This document shows positions 26,453 through 36,045 of a DNA stretch of 64,000 nt, one piece after another. Under the pieces are notes generated by a model. It was not told the origin of the DNA. It ran no database searches and saw only the letters and a program-made list of their open reading frames with translations. Both the position numbers and the translations under genes were made by a program. The DNA comes from Bacteriovoracaceae bacterium (GTDB taxonomy: Bacteria > Bdellovibrionota > Bacteriovoracia > Bacteriovoracales > Bacteriovoracaceae). The stretch spans positions 124,001 to 188,000 of the forward strand of contig JAIPEG010000003.1 in the NCBI GenBank assembly GCA_021737405.1, in the 5' to 3' direction. Positions within the stretch are counted from its first letter, which is position 1, and every line of letters starts with the position of its first letter.

Positions 26453-27499
26453 TCACCCCTTATTCTCTTTTAGAGAACAGTTTACCTTAAGTGCACTAAC
26501 AGTAAACTTGTTCATGGGTTTTACTCTTATTTGTAATTTATTAAGGCCTAGGCCTAATTCAAAACTACTAATTTTTTCTTTTAAAGGAGAAAATGTTAAA
26601 TCACTCAACGATTCATTAAATTCATCCCAAGAATAGATCTTAAGAGAATCAAATTCGTAGCGCTCCTTGCCTTCTTTATGAAAACAGGTCACCTGCACCA
26701 AGTTCTTAAGACCCATTCCCACTAATGAGCCTAAACATCGACCAAATTGAACTTCATCCTCTTCATAAAATATCTGAAAAGATCGATGAAGTTCGCTAAT
26801 TACTCGATGATAGTGAAGAAAAAGATATTCACGGGCCTCATCAGGAAGCTCACCAGGGAGTTCCGTTAGTTGCCAAGATGATGAAAATTGACGGCATCCA
26901 AGGTCCGATAAATCGAGTGGTATATCTGCCCATGCATAAAGAGACTCGGCCATTTCTTGAAAACTGCGATCGAGTATTTGATTAAGAGATTCTTGAAGCT
27001 CAGGGGCCTTAGAAAAGCTAGAAAAGTATTTCGTTAAGAAAGAGCGAATACCACCAGACTTGGTGTTAACAAAAGCACCCCTTTTACAGAGCTTTAAACT
27101 AAGTGGAAGATCCTCTCCATCTGCCTGAAGCCAAATATCTGCTTCTTTAAAATCCTCTTGACCACTCACTGCACCAGACTTTCCTGTGACTAGGACATTT
27201 TTAATCAGTTTGCCCTTAAAAAGAGAGCTAGCAATGAGAGTTTCGGACACCTTTTGGGACAGGCCGGGTAACCGAGCATAAAGATCAGGATCACTGCTTT
27301 GCAGCCAAGACTGATAAAACTGTAAATCACTCATGGCCTTTCCATTAGCGACCTCACTAAAAGAGCGCAGAAACTCGCCCTCACACTTAAAGTGGCGGCT
27401 AAGGAACTGTGCTACCAGATATTCAAAGAGATTTCCTTTGATTTCATTGAGCAGGGCCTCAGATTGGGATGCCCCTTTTAGATTTTGCCAAACTTTCAT
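26453..27499 (-). CDS. unknown protein with possible PD-(D/E)XK nuclease-like core
   Basis: About 348 aa, no signal peptide. The helix NEIKGNLFEYLVAQFLSRHF and, later, EADIWL-x8-LPLSLKLCKRGAFVN could be the 'D...xSxK' core of a PD-(D/E)XK nuclease fold, with Asp near the start of one strand and a Ser-x-Lys near the next. The second half has no recognised domain. No methyltransferase sits beside it. Two starts are possible: ATG at 27499 and at 27544; GAGTGG just before the first favours it slightly. It overlaps or touches the phosphatase gene downstream, so co-transcription is likely. Confidence 0.65.
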   Translation of the reverse strand: MKVWQNLKGASQSEALLNEIKGNLFEYLVAQFLSRHFKCEGEFLRSFSEVANGKAMSDLQFYQSWLQSSDPDLYARLPGLSQKVSETLIASSLFKGKLIKNVLVTGKSGAVSGQEDFKEADIWLQADGEDLPLSLKLCKRGAFVNTKSGGIRSFLTKYFSSFSKAPELQESLNQILDRSFQEMAESLYAWADIPLDLSDLGCRQFSSSWQLTELPGELPDEAREYLFLHYHRVISELHRSFQIFYEEDEVQFGRCLGSLVGMGLKNLVQVTCFHKEGKERYEFDSLKIYSWDEFNESLSDLTFSPLKEKISSFELGLGLNKLQIRVKPMNKFTVSALKVNCSLKENKG

Positions 27500-27589
27500 G
27501 CACCACTCGGTATGTATTTTAGTAAGGTTTCCTTGGCAAAGCATAACTCAATGTTTTAGACTAATTCAAATCGAAAGAGAGTGAGGACA

Positions 27590-28573
27590 ATGCAGAATTT
27601 TCCTTCTGTTTTTGAGTCCATCAAAGACCTAAACAAAAGTCATATTGATGGTCTTCTAAGCCTGGCCGGCAAATTTAAAGGCTATGCCCATGACTGGCAA
27701 GGCCTTCCTATTCCTTTTATCAAGCGTCCTGTTATTGCCACGAGTTTTCTCGAAAACTCAACTCGCACAAAGCACTCATTTGCAATTGCCATTAAAAATT
27801 TAGGTGCCACTTATCTTGACTTTAATGCTGATACATCAAGTCTTAAAAAAGGTGAAAGTCTTGAAGAAACCCTAAGAACTCTTCATAGCCAAGGCGTCGA
27901 CCTATGCATTATCAGAACAAATGTCAGTAACGAACTAGGTCAATTTAAAGATCACGCCCCCATAAAGATTATCAATGGTGGAGATGGCACTCATCAGCAT
28001 CCGACCCAGGCCCTTCTTGATCTCTTCACGATGATACAAATCAAGATGGAGATTGAAGGCAAAACCATTGCCATTATTGGAGACACTGCCCACTCTCGCG
28101 TGGGCCACAGTCTTTTGGACCTCTTGCCTCAGTATGGGGCGAAAATCATACTTTGTGGACCTTCGGAATGCTTGCCTTCAGAAAAGGAAATGGCTGACTA
28201 CCCTAACGTCACCCTCTCCACTGATATTGATGAAACGATTAAGAAGTCTGATCTACTCTATCTTTTAAGAATTCAAAAAGAGCGTCACAGTGGAAAGGAC
28301 GTCAGCTACTATAATTCTTATCCAGAAAATTATGGGATCTCAGTCGAGCGCCTCAGAAAGCATAATAAAGTTATTCCAGTCTTTCATCCAGGACCAGCAA
28401 ATGTCGGTGTTGAAATTAGCAGAGACCTAATGGATAGCCCTTTTTATTTTGGCTACGAACAGGTTCATAACAGTATTTTTATGAGAATGGCGATCATGCA
28501 AGCCGTTCTCCAAAACGCAGATAAAAAGTTAGGGATTCAATTTGCAGGAAGAACGATTCACGACCTTATTTAA
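27590..28573 (+). CDS. pyrB: aspartate carbamoyltransferase
   Basis: Catalytic subunit of the committed step of pyrimidine synthesis, joining carbamoyl phosphate and aspartate. The carbamoyl-phosphate loop is FLENSTRTKHSF; GGDGTHQHPTQALLDL and HPGPANVGVEI are the other signature blocks. Length 327 aa is normal. No regulatory pyrI follows. The ATG at 27590 is preceded by GAGGAC. It leads an operon with the fused carAB and pyrF genes; pyrC, pyrD and pyrE are not in the window. The gap to carAB (102 bases) is T-rich and may hold a second control point, but no attenuator could be drawn. Confidence 0.93.
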   Translation: MQNFPSVFESIKDLNKSHIDGLLSLAGKFKGYAHDWQGLPIPFIKRPVIATSFLENSTRTKHSFAIAIKNLGATYLDFNADTSSLKKGESLEETLRTLHSQGVDLCIIRTNVSNELGQFKDHAPIKIINGGDGTHQHPTQALLDLFTMIQIKMEIEGKTIAIIGDTAHSRVGHSLLDLLPQYGAKIILCGPSECLPSEKEMADYPNVTLSTDIDETIKKSDLLYLLRIQKERHSGKDVSYYNSYPENYGISVERLRKHNKVIPVFHPGPANVGVEISRDLMDSPFYFGYEQVHNSIFMRMAIMQAVLQNADKKLGIQFAGRTIHDLI

Positions 28574-28675
28574 TTTCTTTAATCTATCCCTTAAAAGACT
28601 GCTTTTTTTTGTTTTTTCCTATTTCATTTTTTCAGACTTAAATTTCAAATTAGATAACATTATGGGAGCTCTTTT

Positions 28676-31600
28676 ATGAGTCAACGCTTTAATCAAGAAA
28701 TCCATGCAACCCCTTGCTACCTCCATTTTGAAGATGGCACTTCCTTTAAGGGCTGGACCAATTTTGAAAAAGATCACCCTGCCCTTCAAAAGGGGATCTG
28801 GGGCGAGTCAGCTTTTACAACGGGAATGAGTGGCTACCAGGAGACCATGACTGATCCCTCTTTCCTTGGTCAGCATATTATCTTCTCGACTAGTCATGTG
28901 GGAAATTATGAGTCTGACATAAGGGCAAACCAATCGTTTAAGAGTCACGCAACCGCCTTTATCGCGCGCCACTTTTCTCCAAATAAATTCTTAGAAAATA
29001 TTCATCAAGAAAAGATTATTCCTCTCATGCATGGTCTCGATACACGGGCCCTGGTTAAGTTTTTAACGGCCAAAAAGTGTTCTCATAAATCAGTCATCAC
29101 AGCGAGTGAGAAGGCTCCAACGAATGACGAATTTGAAAACGCCACTTTAACTTGTAATGACCTTGATAAAGTTTCGATCCCAAAGCCTCAGATTTTAAGA
29201 CCAGGTGAAAATCCTATTGTTCTCATCGACTATGGTTGTAAAGAATCTATCGTTAAGTACTTATTGGATATGAACTTTCCTTTAGTAAGAATGCCCCATC
29301 ATTCAAAAACCGCAGATATTATGAGTTTTTCTCCCCGCATGGTTTTTCTATCAAACGGACCCGGAGACCCACGTTCGTATATTGATCAAATAAAAGTCGT
29401 TAATGAACTTCTTTCTAAAAATATTCCCCTTAGAGGAATTTGCCTAGGTCACCAACTCTTAACAATTGCTCTAGGAGCAGAGACGGAAAAGATGCCCTTT
29501 GGCCAAAGGGGTATGAATCACCCTATTTTAGAACATGAGACTGGGGAGATTCTTATTACCAGTCAAAACCACGGTTATGCTTCTAATGAAGAGTCTCTTA
29601 AGAGAGTTGCTACGGACAATCCTTCTGGAAGAGAAGTTTTTATTAGCCATAGCTCCCTCTTTGATCAAACGGTTGCAGGTCTTGCCACAACAGATCACTT
29701 TATCCGTTCAGTGCAATACCATCCTGAATCGAACCCAGGACCCGCTGATGCTTTTAAGTTTTTTACAGAGATTGAAAATTATTTAAAAAATGGCCCAGAA
29801 GAAACTGTAGACGTAAAGAAACTCTCTCCTTTACTAGATATTAAAGGTGGCATCAAAAAAGATATCCCTTACAAGAAAATCCTTCTCATCGGTTCAGGCC
29901 CAATTAAAATTGGTCAAGCCTCAGAGTTTGACTACTCTGGAACGCAGGCCTGTAAATCTCTAAAAGAAATTGGCATCGATGTCGTCCTACTCAATTCCAA
30001 TCCGGCCACCATCATGACGGACTCAGACATGGCCTTTAGGACTTATATTGAGCCCATTACAAAAGACACCATCAAGAAAATTATTAAAAAAGAAAATGTA
30101 GATGCAGTCCTTTCAACAATGGGCGGTCAAACGGCCCTAAATATGTGTATCGAACTTGAAGAAGATGGCTGGCTTAGCCAGCAGAATGTAGAACTTCTTG
30201 GAGCTCGCGTAGACACCATCAAAAAAACAGAAGACCGTGATCTCTTCAGCCAAGAACTTGCGGGTCTTGGCTACCAAACAGGAAAACGCTATCACGCTAA
30301 GAATCGAGAAGAGGCCATCCTTATGGCCAAAACCAAAGTTGAATTTCCCCTGATTATTAGACGAGATTTTGCCCTTGGAGGAAAAGGCGCTGCTCTCGTT
30401 CACAATGAAGAAGAATTAAAAGAAGTTTTCTCTACGACAGATGTAAAGTTTCCCATCACCATGGAGAAGTCACTTTTAGGCTGGAAAGAAGTCGAACTTG
30501 AAGTCATGGTCGATAAAGAAAAAAATGGTGTCATTATCTGCTCCATCGAAAACGTCGATCCCTGTGGTATTCATACTGGAGACTCCATAACGGTGGCTCC
30601 CGCTCAAACCATAAGCGATCGATGTTATCAACAAATGAGAACCATCTCTCTTACGGTCGCAAAGCACATGGGCGTGGTTGCCGGTGGGGCGAACGTTCAA
30701 TTTGCGGTAAACCCTGAAAATGAAGATGATATCGTCGTTATTGAAATGAACCCAAGAGTCTCGCGCTCTTCGGCCCTTGCTTCAAAAGCGACGGGGTATC
30801 CTATTGCAAAAATATCGGCATTGCTTGCGGTTGGATATACATTAAAAGAAATTTTAAACGATATCACAAAGGCCTCTCCCGTGGCCTTTGAACCCACACT
30901 CGATTATGTCGCCATAAAAATTCCGATATTTCCTTTTAATAAATTTCCAACTAGCTCTCAGGTCCTCGGCCCTCAAATGCGATCTGTTGGAGAAGTCCTT
31001 GCTCTTGGTGGCTCCTTTAATGAAGCCTTTTTAAAAGCGCTTCGCTCTTTAGAAATGGGTCTTGAAATACCAAGTCTCACCCAACTAAAAACGGTTCCGA
31101 TTGATATGGATTTAGATTATATCAAAGGCCGCATGAATGAATCTCGAAGCCTTAGCCTACTCACCTGCTTAGAGGGTATTCGCTTAGGAATGAGTGTTGA
31201 AGAAATTAGTGATGTGACAAAAATCACACCTTGGTTTCTAGAGCAAGTTGAGGAGATCAAAGACTTTGAAGAGAGAATTCAGAAAAATCCTGATCAACTC
31301 TTCTATAAAGAGAATATGACTGCTGCCAAGCGCTTTGGTCTTAGTGATAAGTACCTCGCCTTTTTAACAGATAAAGGACAAAAAGAGATATTGGCCTTTA
31401 GGTTTGATCACAATATCTTTCCCGTATACAAAGCTGTGGATACTTGCTCTGGAGAATTTAATGCAGAGACACCTTATTTTTACTCTACTTATAATAAGGA
31501 GAATGAGGCCCTCCCGTGGCCAAAAGATCAAGAGACTGTGGCCATTATGGGATCTGGTCCTAATCGTATTGGCCAGGGAATTGAATTTGACTACTCCTGC

Positions 31601-33118
31601 GTAAAAGCGTGTCAAAGATTAAAAGAAAAAAATATTAAGGCGATCATGATCAATTCAAACCCTGAGACAGTGTCAACGGATTATGATTCATCAGATCGCT
31701 TATACCTCTCCCCACTTTTCAGTGAAGACCTCTTTGATATTTTTCTTAATGAAAATCCAGGTGGTATCATTGCCAGCTTCTCCGGGCAGACGGGAATTGG
31801 TGTGCGCGAGCACATTGAAAAGACTTTTCGTGCAGACTTTAAACAGTTTAACTTTCTAGGTCCTTCACTAGATGTTTTAGAGCAAACTGAAGATAGAAAA
31901 CTCTTTAACCGAGTGACAAAGAAAGTTGATCTCTCTCACACAAAGTCTATGGAAGTTCAGGGTTATAAGAACCTCGTTGATGCCATGACAGAAATCGGCT
32001 TCCCCGTCATTATTCGCCCAAGCTATGTCATTGGTGGTGAATCAATGTACATTTTCTACGGTCATGATGATATCAATGAGCTACCAGAGTCTTATAAGAC
32101 CCAATTAAAAACTTCAAACGCCCTCTTCCAAGTAGAAAACTATCTAGAAGATGCCCTTGAATATGACGTTGATCTTATAAGAGACAAGGAAAACAATACT
32201 GTCTTTACCGTTTGTGAACATATTGAGCACGCCGGAGTTCACAGTGGAGACTCTGGCATGATCTCCCCTCCAGTTGTGCTCACTTCAAAGCTCTATGACA
32301 AAATGAAGGCCATTTCAGAAGACTTGGCCCAAGAGCTTGATGTTATTGGCCCTATTAATTTTCAATACGCCGTTAAAGATGGTGAGATCTTTTGTATCGA
32401 GGCCAACCCTCGCGGTTCAAGAACTCTCCCCTTTCTTTCTAAAGCCTATGACATCAGCTTACCCCAAATAGCGACAGACGCCATGCTTGGTGAAATCACC
32501 ACCCCATGGCACAGACAGTCCGGTGACTTCTTTGCGGTAAAACAATCTACTTTTCCCTTTGATCGCTTTTTAAAGGACAACATTATTTTAGGTCCTAAGA
32601 TGCGCTCAACAGGAGAGACGATGGGTCTCGATCGAGACAAAGAAAAGGCGCTCCTAAAATCTTATCTTGGCAATTATCCCCGTCTTGATGAAAAAGGCAA
32701 AATTCTTATTTCCTTGGCCGATAAGAATAAGGAAATCCTTTTGCCTTACCTAAAAACCCTAAATCAACTTGGCCTGTCATTCGTCGCAACTCCAGGAACT
32801 GCTGAATATATCCTGCGCCAGGGTATTCCCTGTGAAACAGTTGCCAAGCTCATGGACGGCAAAGAAGAGAATATCGTAGAGGCCTTGAAGGACGATGAGA
32901 TACGCATGGTTTTTAATACTCCTAAGAATACGGGGGAATCAAAATCAGATGGGGAAATCATTAGAAACAATGCCATTGCTTACGGCATTCCCTGTTTTAC
33001 TCGTAAGGAAAACATTAAGGCCGTTATGGAGGCCATCATTGGAACGAAGGCCTATGGCAATGGGGAGCTCATACCTCTTAGTCTACAAGAGGCCCATCAG
33101 GAAGGAGGACTCTTTTGA
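28676..33118 (+). CDS. carAB: fused carbamoyl-phosphate synthase (CarA-CarB)
   Basis: One 1480-aa protein joining the glutamine amidotransferase and synthetase subunits. Residues 1 to about 370 are CarA: GICLGHQLL with nucleophile C256, SQNHGYA, and the catalytic H349/E351 in HPES. After a short linker, CarB begins near residue 399 (KKILLIGSGPIKIGQASEFDYSG) and repeats its ATP-grasp pair (GSGPNRIGQGIEFDYS opens the second half); the end carries the allosteric MGS-like domain (FVATPGTAEYIL). No motif is missing, so the enzyme should work. Most bacteria keep two genes; this arrangement is known chiefly from eukaryotic CPS II/CAD. GGGAGC precedes the ATG, and its TGA overlaps the pyrF TTG. Confidence 0.95.
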   Translation: MSQRFNQEIHATPCYLHFEDGTSFKGWTNFEKDHPALQKGIWGESAFTTGMSGYQETMTDPSFLGQHIIFSTSHVGNYESDIRANQSFKSHATAFIARHFSPNKFLENIHQEKIIPLMHGLDTRALVKFLTAKKCSHKSVITASEKAPTNDEFENATLTCNDLDKVSIPKPQILRPGENPIVLIDYGCKESIVKYLLDMNFPLVRMPHHSKTADIMSFSPRMVFLSNGPGDPRSYIDQIKVVNELLSKNIPLRGICLGHQLLTIALGAETEKMPFGQRGMNHPILEHETGEILITSQNHGYASNEESLKRVATDNPSGREVFISHSSLFDQTVAGLATTDHFIRSVQYHPESNPGPADAFKFFTEIENYLKNGPEETVDVKKLSPLLDIKGGIKKDIPYKKILLIGSGPIKIGQASEFDYSGTQACKSLKEIGIDVVLLNSNPATIMTDSDMAFRTYIEPITKDTIKKIIKKENVDAVLSTMGGQTALNMCIELEEDGWLSQQNVELLGARVDTIKKTEDRDLFSQELAGLGYQTGKRYHAKNREEAILMAKTKVEFPLIIRRDFALGGKGAALVHNEEELKEVFSTTDVKFPITMEKSLLGWKEVELEVMVDKEKNGVIICSIENVDPCGIHTGDSITVAPAQTISDRCYQQMRTISLTVAKHMGVVAGGANVQFAVNPENEDDIVVIEMNPRVSRSSALASKATGYPIAKISALLAVGYTLKEILNDITKASPVAFEPTLDYVAIKIPIFPFNKFPTSSQVLGPQMRSVGEVLALGGSFNEAFLKALRSLEMGLEIPSLTQLKTVPIDMDLDYIKGRMNESRSLSLLTCLEGIRLGMSVEEISDVTKITPWFLEQVEEIKDFEERIQKNPDQLFYKENMTAAKRFGLSDKYLAFLTDKGQKEILAFRFDHNIFPVYKAVDTCSGEFNAETPYFYSTYNKENEALPWPKDQETVAIMGSGPNRIGQGIEFDYSCVKACQRLKEKNIKAIMINSNPETVSTDYDSSDRLYLSPLFSEDLFDIFLNENPGGIIASFSGQTGIGVREHIEKTFRADFKQFNFLGPSLDVLEQTEDRKLFNRVTKKVDLSHTKSMEVQGYKNLVDAMTEIGFPVIIRPSYVIGGESMYIFYGHDDINELPESYKTQLKTSNALFQVENYLEDALEYDVDLIRDKENNTVFTVCEHIEHAGVHSGDSGMISPPVVLTSKLYDKMKAISEDLAQELDVIGPINFQYAVKDGEIFCIEANPRGSRTLPFLSKAYDISLPQIATDAMLGEITTPWHRQSGDFFAVKQSTFPFDRFLKDNIILGPKMRSTGETMGLDRDKEKALLKSYLGNYPRLDEKGKILISLADKNKEILLPYLKTLNQLGLSFVATPGTAEYILRQGIPCETVAKLMDGKEENIVEALKDDEIRMVFNTPKNTGESKSDGEIIRNNAIAYGIPCFTRKENIKAVMEAIIGTKAYGNGELIPLSLQEAHQEGGLF

Positions 33119-33852
33119 CTAGCACGGTTTTAAACTCAGCTCGGACAATGGTGGCCCTCGATAATATGGATCTCTCCACCATGCATGCCTTTTTGGAGTC
33201 CCTTCCTAAGGAATGCCCTTGGGTCAAAGTTGGATTAGAGCAATACTTGGCCCACGGAAAGACGCTTATCAACACCATTCACGACAAATATGAAAAACGT
33301 ATTTTCTTAGATCTAAAACTTCACGATATTCCAAATACGGTTGCCAAGTCTTTGGGCTCTCTAAGTGACCTTCCTGTCGAATTTATTACGGTTCATCTTG
33401 GGGGCGGAAAAGCGATGCTTGAAGCCGTTCAAAAAACTCGAAATGAGAAGATGGATCATGTGAAAATTCTAGGAGTAAGCTTTCTCACTTCTCTTGATAA
33501 ACTTGATTTAAAAGAAGTTTTTGGCATTACAAATACAGATGAAGCTTTTAAAAGACTCTTTAATTTAGCCCTTATAACTGGCACTCAAGGAGTCGTCTGC
33601 TCCCCCTTTGAGTTACCCCTTATTAAAGAGAGTGAAAAAGAGAGGAATAAAGTTTTAACAAAAGTCTGTCCAGGAATTCGCTTTAATGATGAAATCACCG
33701 GAGGCGGTCTTGGTGATCAGAAGAGGGTTCTTAATCCTCATGAGGCCTTTGGATTGGGTGCTGATTTTCTTGTCATGGGTAGATCCTTGACGCAAGCGAA
33801 TGACATTCAAGCCCGTATTAACGAGCTAAATGCTAGATCGTCCTTAAAATGA
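33115..33852 (+). CDS. pyrF: orotidine 5'-phosphate decarboxylase
   Basis: Final enzyme of UMP synthesis. The active site FLDLKLHDIPNTV carries the Lys/Asp tetrad, VALDN near the N-terminus and the C-terminal phosphate-binding PGIRF and GADFLVMGRSLT loop complete the TIM barrel. Length 245 aa is normal. The start is a TTG at 33115 in a TTGA overlap with carAB, with GGAGG six bases upstream; this is a convincing non-ATG start. The gene ends the operon, four bases before the convergent lipoprotein stop. Confidence 0.93.
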   Translation: MTSTVLNSARTMVALDNMDLSTMHAFLESLPKECPWVKVGLEQYLAHGKTLINTIHDKYEKRIFLDLKLHDIPNTVAKSLGSLSDLPVEFITVHLGGGKAMLEAVQKTRNEKMDHVKILGVSFLTSLDKLDLKEVFGITNTDEAFKRLFNLALITGTQGVVCSPFELPLIKESEKERNKVLTKVCPGIRFNDEITGGGLGDQKRVLNPHEAFGLGADFLVMGRSLTQANDIQARINELNARSSLK

Positions 33853-33856
33853 CCTT

Positions 33857-34693
33857 CTAGCTTTGCATGTCTCGAATGGTCTTTTGCCACTTTTGAACTT
33901 TCTTTTTGAGTTTGAGAACTTGTGTTGGTGAAATCATTTTAAGAAATTCACTCATGAACTTCGCCGTTTGCTGGCGCCACTCATCATAAGTTTTTAGTTC
34001 ACTCCATGAAAGAAAAAACTCAGAGAGTGCCTTCTCTCGCTTTTCTTTCTCACTTAGTGGGATTTCTTCAAATATGGCCATAAATAATTTCATGCGCTGA
34101 ACCCCTCGAGCAAAACGAACCATGGGAGTTGTGACTGGCACACTCTCTTTAATAAGCTCTAGCTGCTCAGGTGAAAGCTCACCAAACCAATCTTCTAGAT
34201 TTTCTCTCCATGTTTCATGAAGTTCCCTCGTCACTTGTTCAAGAGAATATTTTGTTTCTTCTTTAACCTCATCCAGCTTTCTCGTAATAAGAGTGCGGGT
34301 ACGATCAACTTGTTCTTCCCCAAGTTCTGCCAAAAGAGGAGTCACTCTCACACTTAACGGTAACAGTGAGTCTAGGTAAAGTTGACGAGTGGTTAGAAGG
34401 AATTGGTAAACTTCTTCTTGGGAAACCTCACGATTTTTGAGAGTCTCAATTCTCTTTGCCACGCCATCAATGGTCGCTTGATACCTCGGTAACATCGTTG
34501 ATTTGTGCCAGATCATATAATCATCTAAAGATTCTTCAAGACGATCAACTTGGGGAGAATAAAACTTAACCACAGAGAGGATTCTTCTCTTTATCAACCA
34601 ATCAGCGTAGCGATAGCCAATGCCCATGAGCGTACAACTTGAGAACATCAACAACATTGAAACGAGGGCAATTAATTTGGTCGGTCTTTTCAT
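33857..34693 (-). CDS. DUF6279-type lipoprotein
   Basis: A 278-aa lipoprotein: signal with lipobox FSSC at about residues 19-22. The helical body has the LDDYMIWHKSTMLPRYQATID segment and Trp/Glu-rich helices (HETWRENLEDWFGEL) like the DUF6279 lipoproteins of unknown function. The ATG at 34693 is used; upstream codons in the same frame lie inside the gsk gene. It starts 15 bases past the gsk stop and likely shares its transcript. Confidence 0.78.
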   Translation of the reverse strand: MKRPTKLIALVSMLLMFSSCTLMGIGYRYADWLIKRRILSVVKFYSPQVDRLEESLDDYMIWHKSTMLPRYQATIDGVAKRIETLKNREVSQEEVYQFLLTTRQLYLDSLLPLSVRVTPLLAELGEEQVDRTRTLITRKLDEVKEETKYSLEQVTRELHETWRENLEDWFGELSPEQLELIKESVPVTTPMVRFARGVQRMKLFMAIFEEIPLSEKEKREKALSEFFLSWSELKTYDEWRQQTAKFMSEFLKMISPTQVLKLKKKVQKWQKTIRDMQS

Positions 34694-34707
34694 AAGTTGA
34701 TTGTAGC

Positions 34708-36006
34708 TTACAATTCCCAATAAGACTCTTCGAGAGAATCCTCTTTTTCAGGCAATCCTTTAGATAGCCGTGGAGAATTTTGGTTAAGAACCTCAAAGCT
34801 TGCTCTATTGGCGTACTTCGCCACCTGGTGCAAGGAGGAATAGGTTAGAAATTCTGTTTGATGCTTCGGGCTATTTGGAACCATAAGCTTGTGGTAGCTA
34901 TTTGAAGAAATATCATGAAGGACCGCACTTAAAGCTGCGTCACCTGCTCCATTTGTATTTTCAATTTTCCCAGGGCCACCCAAGAATGGATTAATGTGAG
35001 TAAAAATTTTCTTAGGGTTTACACAAGCACTCTTTGGCATCGCCCTAGAATATTCATACAAGTTATAATTTGGAATAGACTTGGTATGAAGATTATCTTT
35101 TGTTTTCCTTAAAGATTCCTGGTCACAATATCCACCTAAATAAAGGCCAGATTTTCCGACCGTAAGTAAAACCATATCAGCGTAATCAAGACATTTCTCT
35201 AATGCCAGGAGAGGGTCTGACTCTCCCATGAGAAAACTCACTTCATCCTCGTTACCGGCCACAATACTAATATCATTTTTCAAAAAATGTAATAAGAAAT
35301 CACGATTGTCTTTAATGATTCCCGCTGTCCCCAAAGATAGGACGACAGGCACATCAGAATCTTTGGCGATTTTTATGGCCTTCATTGTTGCTTGAAAAAT
35401 AGGGCTTTCGTGGTCTCTTAAAAGATAAGTAGAGATCAACAAAGAGCTTGCACCAGAGACTACCTCTTCAGGAATATAGTCAGGAGACAACTCATTCATG
35501 ATGCCCTTTCCAATGACAAAAGTTCTCTCTTTATCCGGAGTAATCAAGCACATCGCACGGGCCATAGGACCGTCACATGGTTTTAGATAACTTAAATCGA
35601 CATGAGAGTTTGTGGTGCAAATATATTTATAAGCATAATCACCCACTTGAATGCTGCGATTAATCGCTCCTAAAGCTACGCAGTCATCATCAGATAAAAC
35701 GGCATAGTTATGAAGAGTATTGCCAGTAGATCCTCCAGCAAATTCACCAACAATTTTGTCAGAATCTTTTAGCTCTTGGTAAATACTTTCAACCAATTCC
35801 GAGTCGGCAATTTGCGACTCCCCTTTGATCAGATGATAGCGTTCCAAATAATCTAGTCCCACATGGGCCTCAATATCCACAATAAGCTGATCAATTCCTA
35901 CTGTATAAATACGATTACTTCCTGCAAGGTCTCTTTCAAGAGGAATACGTGACTCCTCACTAACGGGGAAATAGTGCTTGGACTTTCTTTTACCTGGAAA
36001 TTTCAT
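34708..36006 (-). CDS. gsk: inosine/guanosine kinase
   Basis: PfkB-family kinase that phosphorylates inosine and guanosine in purine salvage. The N-terminus MKFPGKRKSKHYFPV and the whole 432-aa course (FAGGSTGNTLHNYAVL, GPMARAMCLIT, NTNGAGDAALSAVLHDI with the catalytic GAGD, and ending LEESYWEL) match the enterobacterial Gsk I remember, nearly residue for residue in several blocks. Such likeness to gammaproteobacterial Gsk is striking for the rest of the window and suggests either strong conservation or acquisition by transfer. The upstream ATG at 36006 is the only sensible start. Confidence 0.95.
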   Translation of the reverse strand: MKFPGKRKSKHYFPVSEESRIPLERDLAGSNRIYTVGIDQLIVDIEAHVGLDYLERYHLIKGESQIADSELVESIYQELKDSDKIVGEFAGGSTGNTLHNYAVLSDDDCVALGAINRSIQVGDYAYKYICTTNSHVDLSYLKPCDGPMARAMCLITPDKERTFVIGKGIMNELSPDYIPEEVVSGASSLLISTYLLRDHESPIFQATMKAIKIAKDSDVPVVLSLGTAGIIKDNRDFLLHFLKNDISIVAGNEDEVSFLMGESDPLLALEKCLDYADMVLLTVGKSGLYLGGYCDQESLRKTKDNLHTKSIPNYNLYEYSRAMPKSACVNPKKIFTHINPFLGGPGKIENTNGAGDAALSAVLHDISSNSYHKLMVPNSPKHQTEFLTYSSLHQVAKYANRASFEVLNQNSPRLSKGLPEKEDSLEESYWEL

Positions 36007-36045
36007 GAGTGGGTTTTACGATGTGCGTAAGGTTCAGTCAAGTCT

